DNA from: Rhodosorus marinus
Taxonomy: Eukaryota; Rhodophyta; Stylonematophyceae; Stylonematales; Stylonemataceae
Direction: 5' to 3'
Assembly: GCA_029953675.1 (NCBI GenBank)
Contig: JAMWBK010000006.1
Span: forward strand, 372,001-436,000
Length of the DNA stretch: 64,000 bases
Below, one piece after another: positions 56,961 to 64,000 of the stretch (its first letter is position 1; every line of letters starts with the position of its first letter). The notes beneath the pieces are model-generated. The model had not been told where the DNA came from and made no database searches. It saw only the letters and a list, made by a program, of their open reading frames with translations. The position numbers were made by a program, and so were the translations under genes.

Positions 56961-57643
56961 TACAAAACGTATCGACTTCAAAATAGGTTGACGATTGGAC
57001 TGACTGGAGTAGTCGTATGAAGAAGGCGGACGTAGAGTACTCTTGAGCATCTCACATTCTGACTAGAGGTCTGCTAAAGTTGATCTCTCTCTTCGGACAT
57101 CAGCGGTGCTTTGCAGGGAAGGGTTTTAAAGAAGCTGGGGAGGGAAGATCCGATTTCGTAGAAACAGCTGAGAGGAGATAAAAAGGTAATTGGTCCGTCC
57201 TGAAGAAGACAAAGAGTGGAAGAGTGGGAGAGGCTTGTGCTCCTGCACGAGTAGGGGTAGGGTGTGTGTTTGTGGCTTAGATCTTGTAGGATGGGAAAGA
57301 ATTGATCCTTTTGCGGGTTTTGAAACTGTGCGGATCAACGCTTTTGCTCCTGGATGTTTTGAAGCCGTTAAGTGACAGGTTTTCTTTGGTCGAGAGGAAA
57401 TCGGTAGCTTCAACTGGGCTGTTAGTTTGGGTGCGCGGGTACGGCTTGGAGATAAAGAGCATGATCAAGATGCTAGTTGGTTGGAGAGGGAGATTTGCTG
57501 TTGCCTCTATGAACTGGCTGTGAAAATTTTGAATGTTCTGGAAGCCGGTAAGGGCTCTGTTCTGAATTTGAACGAGAACGTCGAAGGTTGTTTCCAGAAG
57601 ATCAGGAAGAGGAGCAGCTTCTCAGTGTTAAGAGCCTTTCTCC

Positions 57644-60600
57644 ATGGGTTATTTTGCTCATGGATGGGAGAAGAAGTATCGAACTGGAGGGAAAGGTGAC
57701 GACGAGGGGGTAATTTGGTTAACTAAAGATTATCAAGGGCGATGGATCTGTGTTGTGAAGCGGTTTTCTGTGTCTATCTGGTCGGCTGGAATTCACAGGG
57801 TGATTTTAGGCTGCAAGAGATTTGCTGCAGAGCTTGACGAGGGAGATGAACTGGTTGGCGCTGGATTCGATGAAAAGGGAGGCTGTTTGCTAGTCGTAAG
57901 TGCGAACGGACGCCTCTTTTCGCTGGTTGTGGACACGTTTGGGAATGGGAGATCTTTAGTCGACTGGGGAAACTACGAGAATGGAGCGAGCCTGGAAGAG
58001 GTAGAGCCTCTGCATGGACTAAGGCTGGATCTCAAGACGAAGAGTTACCTGGAAGAGGTTAATGTGAGCGCCGTGGCATGCTCACGGAATGGACTGTTCC
58101 TCGGTCGCTCGGATGGAGCAGTCTCCCTCACCTCCTTCGACACCACCGTCTCTTATCAATTCGACCTTGCCGGACTGCTAACTGAAGGAGACAACCTGAA
58201 AAAGATCGGGGCATATCTCCACAGAGGAAACCCTAAAGAAGTTTTGTATCTGAACAAACAAATTGAAAACCTTGCATTCTGCGGAGCCCGCCAGCTTCTC
58301 GCCTTAGTTACAGCCAGCGGCGTTGCAGTATTGCTTCCAACTCAACTCGATAGAATTCCTGAGCCGGTGAGTATCGATAGGAATCTACAAGAAGACCTGC
58401 CGTTCGTGTCAAGAGCTGCATGCTTACCAGATAAATTTTCTGCGGGTTTATCTTTGCATCGATTTAGAAGGACGGATGGTGGCTAAGGACTGAACTCGCA
58501 GTATCCGTAGCTTTGGATTCTGTGCGGGGAACGATTGCGCTAGGCCTTGCGGATGGAGATATAGAGCTTTACTTGACCGGGTACTCACCTGGAGAAAGAG
58601 GCCAGCTGTTACGACGTTTAACATTGTCCAGTTGGTACTTTGTACCTGGTGAAGTCGGTCGAGTTACTCGAATGCAATGGAGTGATGACGGGGTGGCCCT
58701 TGCCGTCGGCTGGCAGAAACAAGGTCTTGTCGTGTGGTCTGTAACTGGGTGCAGGCTCGTTTGGACGCTACCACAAGTTGGATCTGCAGTGGCCTCTACG
58801 CCTACGGGCGGGCAGAAAAGCGCCAGAGGAGAAGTCCTTTCAGATGGCCTCAAGGAACTACTCTGGGGGCCCTTCGGGTGCGTAGTTTATCTGAGGAAAT
58901 ACCGATTTCTGCTTTCGATGAATGCGTTCTTTTTTGTGTTAACGAGGTCAGTTCTTTCTCCATGCGGCTCAAGGCTCTCGCTATGGGCGATTTCCCAACC
59001 GTATAAGGACAACATTCTGGTTGAGTACAAACTGGTGAAAAATGCGAGCCTGGGGAATCCGTTCCAGAATGAGGCCACTAGGCTCGTTCTGATTGGTAGT
59101 GATAAGCTTATGATGCTCGGATTGAATGAGGACGATGTGGAGGAACTGTTTGAGTGGCAGGATATACCGTTCCACAAGGACTATATTCAAACCAACTGGC
59201 CGGTGCAACTTGTTGCGGTGAACTCGGACCTGACATTCGTCGCTGTTGCTGGTCGACGGGGATTTGCAGTATTTCACGTAAGGTCCGGTAGATGGCGGCT
59301 GTTTGGCGATGTCAAGCAGGAAAGATCGATACAATGCTGTGGTCTCGCATGGGTGGGCAAGCTCGTAGTGGTTTGCTGCGAGGAAGAAGAGAGACCCGGT
59401 GAGTACGAGATGCTTTTGTTTCGACGTGATTTTCTGGATGAGGCTTCGATCGTCGCACAGACCGAACTACCAGCCAGGGTTGAATGCATTGACGTACAGC
59501 TAGATGGTCGTATACTGGTTCTTTGCGAGGAAGGACGTTTATTTATTTACAAAGCTGACTACGACAATTATAAGAGCGGCGAGGTTGAGTTGACTATCGA
59601 TATCCAGGTCAATCTGCAGGAGAGCTTCTCAAGGGAAATCCTGAGTATTCGATTGTTTCCTCCTCTGCTGGAGAATGCTGTTCAACTGAACGAAGAAAAG
59701 AGTGGCACGGAAGTGCTACTCCTAAAGCGTACTGGTCTCCTTCAGCTTCTCGACCTGGTATGCTCCTTCCAGGCGGGCTAGTCCTGCATTTCGTCGCTTT
59801 GGTTATTGCTCCCCAACCTCGTTGAAGGTCTCCGCTAACGAAGTTTTAATCTCGTATCATAGGGAAAGCTCCTTTCTTTTCCTCTCCTGAGAAACATTGA
59901 GACCATTTGGTTCACTAGCTCAACTGAGGTCCCTTTTGATCAGGAAGAGTTTCGACCGTTGATCTGGGCATATGGAGAACGGGGCCTCTTCGCGAGTTTC
60001 GACTTTGTAAACGACACGCCAAGAAAACTCGAGGCTGAGCGCTGGTTCGATTGGGACCCGGAAGTTTACCCGTTGGGCCTCACCGCCAGTCACGGTATGG
60101 TCTTGGGTGTAACACAGGGTTTGGCGATAAATGATGTCCCAGTTGACAGCCCGTTGGCATGCTCGTATCACACGGTCAAGGTTAAACGCCAACCTATACT
60201 CCACAGGTTCGTCTGGAAGAAAGCAGATTTATGCGCTTTGCTTGTGGTTCCGCAGAGCCCCCCCTGATCCGAGCTCTTGCTCCAGGTTGTTGAAACACGT
60301 GGTCATGACACACGAAGACAATCATGCGGCTCTTGAGCTGGCCTTGACTTGTGTAGACTTGCCGCAGTTCAGCGATTCGCTCGAGTGGCTTTTGTACGAG
60401 ACGGTCAAGGACCACGACCGGCAGGATTCAGCCGGCTCAGAATCGCGGGAGGTTTTGTTTGCTCAAGTCGTATCGCTCCTAAAAAACTTCGGAGAGTACG
60501 AGGACATCGTCGTTCGTTGTGCAAGAAAGATGGATGCCCACTGGTGGCCTTTGCTCTTTGACTACGCTGGAGAACCAGCTTCGTTGCTGGAGACGTGCTC

Positions 60601-61849
60601 GAGCATGAGCCGTCTCAGGACGGCCGCTTGTCTTCTTATAATCCTGCAAGAGATGTTTGGATACGCCACATCAACTCCATACGCGCTCAAACTCTTTCAA
60701 GCTTCTGTACGGCAAAAACTTTTAAAGCGGCAACTGGAGACCTGCATATAGCGCTATTGATCTGACTACTTGCTTCTCACCGTTTTCTGTGCTTTTCCTC
60801 ACGTTCGGTACCTGGATCTAGATGGAGTCTGGGCAGCTCGTTCTGGCTGCTGATTTGGCGAACTTTTTGCGAAAAGCTCGTGAGGCAAAAATGCTTAACG
60901 TTGCGTTCGTCAAACTCCCGAAAGGGGAGGAAAACCTTATGCACGATATTCGTGCTTTGTACCAAGGGCATGAAGATGATGAGCCACTGCCGATCATCTT
61001 TTCCACTGTGAACAAGAAGGTTCGTTACGATCGCCGATCGCAAAAAGCGGGCGATGGGAATCTACCAGAAGAACTTTTTCAAAGCAGAGTCGAGTTTAGA
61101 ATTCGTTCACGATTTTCCCGTGGAAAAAAGCCTTTGCTCACTTTCAACCCGCGTTCCTTCTTGCCGCAGGCGATTCAACTTTGGGCAGAAATGAACCTAC
61201 GATCACTCGGAGCCTTGGCGAGAGCAATGAACCTCCCGCTATCATTGTGGCTAACCAGAAATCGTGCTTGCGTCACGCAGGAGGAAAGTCCTGTTAAGAC
61301 GATCAATCTCCTGCACGAGCAGTTTTCGTGGCCAGTCCCAACGGGGGAGAAGGTGCGAATTGAACCGCCGGATGAAATCCATTCGAGCTTCTTGGTTTGG
61401 AGTTTGTTCAAATACCGACTCCGTGAATTGTCCTCTTTGCGCAGGTTGACAGGAAGATTGCAGCCTTTGAGAACGTTAGGAATGGTCGTGTTGATCGAGC
61501 CGACTCGGGCATCCAAAAATTCGTGGGAAGCACCTACAAAGCCGACAGCCGCCGCGAGGTAGTGTATTTGCAGAAGGTAAGGAGCGTTCTCACCCGTCTC
61601 GACTATCTGAAGTATTGTCCTCCCTAACCTGATGCTTTTTGGCCATAGGCTTTCTTGAAAGCCAGAGTCTACGAAATTGCACTCGCTCTGTCAATGGTGC
61701 TGCTGGACGTGGAGGCAGTCTTTGCGCTGCTGGTTTCCCATCCCAAACTGAAAGACCCGTTCCTGGATGAGTTGAAGTCCCACTCTGAGGGCTACGAAAA
61801 CCTCGCGGTCGTGCTTCGACAATGGCTGTTTGAGAGCGAGGCTGGGTAA
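57644..61849 (+). CDS. RIC1: RIC1-like Rab6-GEF subunit, complete copy
   Basis: With RGP1, RIC1 forms the exchange factor for Rab6/Ypt6 at the Golgi. Seven exons: 57644-58366, 58468-59757, 59863-60206, 60286-60706, 60822-61352, 61445-61576 and 61649-61849; 1213 aa. The N-terminus MGYFAHGWEKKYRTGG matches the family start (M-YF-GWPK). Two WD40-like propeller regions follow: VVKRFSVSIWSAG to about 250, and WSDDGVALAVGWQKQGLVVW near 330. The C-terminal RIC1 domain reads ALTCVDLPQFSDSLEWLLYE, FGEYEDIVVRCARKMDAHWW, PLLFDYAGEPASLLETC, RTAACLLIILQEM and LFQASMESGQLVLAADLANF. Splice joins are fixed by alignment to human RIC1 and to the paralog next door. The start is the first ATG. Golgi function is inferred from family. 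Confidence 0.9.
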
Positions 61850-61970
61850 AGTGAACTTATAGACGCCTTTTTAACAATACAGATTCCGACAATAAGTCAT
61901 TTAATTGATACAGTTACACTCGTACTGTGGTTGCTCTTGTACAGAACCGATTAAACCTAACAACAGCATA

Positions 61971-64000
61971 CTATGAGCCTCGTGCTTCGGGAGCTTCTTC
62001 TGCTTCCGGTGGGTTCAAGTAGGTTGCCAATGTACCGTAAGGACGCGACCCTGAACTCTGCAAGAAGTCCAGTATCCCATCCTTCACCGCCGAGTTCCTT
62101 TTCATGACCTTCTCGGCTACAGCCAGGTTGAGGAGAAGCACTGCGCAGAGCGCAGCAATGTCATCCGCAGCTTCCCCAGCCAACAGCGCTGAGTTCATCA
62201 AATACTGGAGCTCAGCGGTGGTGACCTGCTTCGCCCTGTTCCGTATCCGACGACAAGCGCCTGGGGAGCTTCGTGCCCTTTCCATATGCATTGCAAAATT
62301 TACACCGACGTCGGAGCCTATTGAGGTCCTCACAATATCCTCCTGGCGCTCAGACTTGGACTTCAAGTCTGCGAGCACGTCAAAATCACCAGAGCTACTG
62401 GCCGCGTTGATGGCACCAAAAACCTGTTATGGACGGGGATCGGAGTGCACCGCAAAAAACAGTGTTGTCAGTCACTCAGATTAATGCTCAGCATGGGCGC
62501 TTCTTGCATTAGCATCGTTAACAACTCACCAATTCCCCGGTTGGCTCGTCCCAAATAAAGGAAACATGCATTTGGATCCCGACTAACTTGAAATCAGATA
62601 CCATCGGCCCCCTTTCTTTTGACAAGAATAGGGAAAGGGGAAAGTCCAGATAGAGGCATAGTGATGAAAGAGATCTGAAATTATCCGCCGCAAGTAAAAG
62701 GCGTGCCTTTCGGATCACGCTGGCGGTTATGGACGGATGCGCTCTGTTCATTGGACTGGCAGATACAATATAGTCATATGATCCAGCCCTACGCGGGGCC
62801 GGAGAATTGGACGCGGCTATTTCAGCGTTGTCAAGAAAATGCCTCAGATCAGACGCAAGATCGTAGCAGCCTTCTTCAATCTGATTCGTCAAAGTATGGA
62901 ACAGAAGCTTCAATGATCAGGTCGAGTATCAGCGGTAGCACGAAAATTACTGGGCGCTGGGATAGAGATGGTTGGGCTAGATATACTCACCACTCTGTCT
63001 AGCAGTCTCGCAATATGATGCAAGGAACTCAGAAGACCCCACATTTCTTGCAGGACGATCAGAAGACAGGCTGCGCTTCGAAACTGCTTTGACATATAGC
63101 ACATCTCAAGCAAAGCTGCGGGTTCACCGACTTCAGCGAACAGAAGTGGCCACTTCTTAGATTCCATTTTCCTCGCGCAACGAATCACAATATCCTCGTA
63201 TTCACCAAAATAATGTAGCAGTCGCAAGACGCGAGACCGGAATTCCCTCTGCACGAATACCAAAGTTAGACAGAACAGTGACGAATTAGCGTTCTCATCG
63301 ACAACGTGGGAACTACGAGTTCCAGAAATTCCCACCTTTTCGTACGTTCCACCACCTCTGCCGTTGCCGTTTTCCATGTCGTCGCTGACAGCTTCGAATA
63401 GTAGCCACTCAAGCGAATCCACGAACTGAGGTAGGTCAAGGCATTGGTAGGCAAACTTCAGAGCGTCTTTGTCGTCGGAAGTTCTTAGCAGATGACTCAA
63501 CACCCTGAAACAGACAAATATTTGGCAACGTGTGGGCTAAGCGAATTGGTATAAAAGATGAGCTCCCGGGATTCGAAGACATACCGATGGAAGAAAGGCT
63601 GGCCGCGGACGTCAATTGAGCAAAAAGGTACGACTACACCAGCACCCCCAACAACATCCGGTTCCACTTTCTGGGATATTCCAATCATCATTCCAGACCG
63701 CAGGCTAACACCGATCGGATACGCCTCAGGGTCGGGTTCAAACCATTTCTCAACAAAGCCTTCCGCACTTCGGCTCCTTGGATGTTGAGCATGCTCTTGA
63801 AGGAGCTCTTTGAATTCCGAGGCAAAGCATACTTTCACTCCATCGTCGCCCAAAGCCCAGAAAACCGGGCGCGTCTTGCTAGAATCAAAATGCACAGACT
63901 TAGAAGTATAATTGTTCGAGTACCAAAACTGCTCCACATTTCGAAGAAGGGGTACAGACATCATGCTCGACTTGCGGCAGATACAAAGGAGAAGAGCACA
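61971..64000 (-). CDS. Second RIC1-like gene, 3' part only (5' end beyond window)
   Basis: Opposite-strand paralog converging on the complete RIC1 gene, stop to stop 121 bases apart. Exons seen: up to about 63973-63585, 63504-63336, 63248-62991, 62907-62530 and 62423-61971. Blocks parallel the neighbour: MMSVPLLRNVEQFWYSNN, WFEPDPEAYPIGVSLRSGMM, CLDLPQFVDSLEWLLFEAV, FGEYEDIVIRCARKMESKKW, PLLFAEVGEPAALLEMC, SAACLLIVLQEMWG and FPLSLFLSKERG. Protein similarity is moderate, so the pair is old. It carries an extra intron (63249-63335) in the Ser/Glu-rich loop that the plus copy lacks. No frameshifts are seen. Whether the sequence at 63973-64000 is exon or intron is unclear. Confidence 0.87.

Larger units (their letters stand above)
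54045..57643. other. Repeat-rich non-coding region
   Basis: AT-rich at 54470-54730, then a copia RNase H relic (about 54985-55130) and a degenerate array of about 190-bp units (about 55430-56960), listed separately. A run of A lies near 56770-56780. It precedes the RIC1 gene, whose promoter should lie after about 57000. No intact gene is called. Confidence 0.6.

Noticed and set aside
1-64000. tRNA genes suggested by GTTCGA words (35400, 55430, 56620)
   Set aside because: No acceptor or anticodon stems could be folded around these words.

Overview
This window is nuclear DNA from a eukaryote. It holds about twenty protein genes that I can recognise, almost all interrupted by short GT-AG introns (roughly 50-130 bases, one of 246). 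The gene set is purely eukaryotic: MED14, KNL1, ALG6, eIF3d, proteasome beta-3, MCTS1, FAF2/UBXD8, RIC1, a nocturnin-type deadenylase and a four-KH FUBP-like protein. An alpha/beta hydrolase of plastid/cyanobacterial style with a possible transit peptide hints at a photosynthetic protist or alga, perhaps a red alga. That placement is inference and weak. No rRNA, tRNA or CRISPR was recognised. Exon structures were worked out by eye from splice sites, reading-frame continuity and remembered family sequences; every multi-exon model listed has a coding length divisible by three unless it runs off the window edge.

Layout. 0-6 kb: ALG6 (minus, cut by the window edge), PPC decarboxylase (minus), a basic DUF4602-like protein (plus) and FAF2/UBXD8 (minus). 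5.6-9.1 kb: long non-coding stretch with one GC-rich open frame and simple repeats. 9.1-12.8 kb: MED14 (plus). 14.5-26.5 kb, all minus: four-KH protein, SLC35C2/TPT-like transporter, proteasome beta-3 and KNL1/Spc7. 27.8-30.2 kb: THYN1-like EVE protein and MCTS1 (both minus). 31.9-34.3 kb: nocturnin-like nuclease (plus) and riboflavin kinase (minus), converging on an exact 149-bp tandem duplication.

34.9-44.3 kb is the most dynamic part. A 4.1-kb unit carrying a Gfo/Idh/MocA-type dehydrogenase gene is duplicated head to tail with near identity. It is followed by an eIF3d-like coding remnant, a possible retroelement gag fragment, a truncated third dehydrogenase copy and the intact eIF3d gene (minus). 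47.8-54.0 kb: an endonuclease III relative that stops early and lacks its catalytic Lys and Asp (plus), a SPRY protein (minus) and an alpha/beta hydrolase (minus). 54.1-57.6 kb: decayed repeat DNA with a copia RNase H relic and a degenerate array of about 190-bp units. 57.6-64.0 kb: two diverged RIC1 paralogs converging tail to tail, the second cut by the window edge.

The genes do not form a pathway; this is an ordinary nuclear gene neighbourhood. The observations most worth following are the KNL1 protein with an RVSF PP1 site plus divergent MELT-type repeats ending in IPS(L/F)xxL, the recent dehydrogenase duplication with its layered older copies, the RIC1 inverted pair, the catalytically dead Nth-like gene, and the one-codon first exon inferred for proteasome beta-3.
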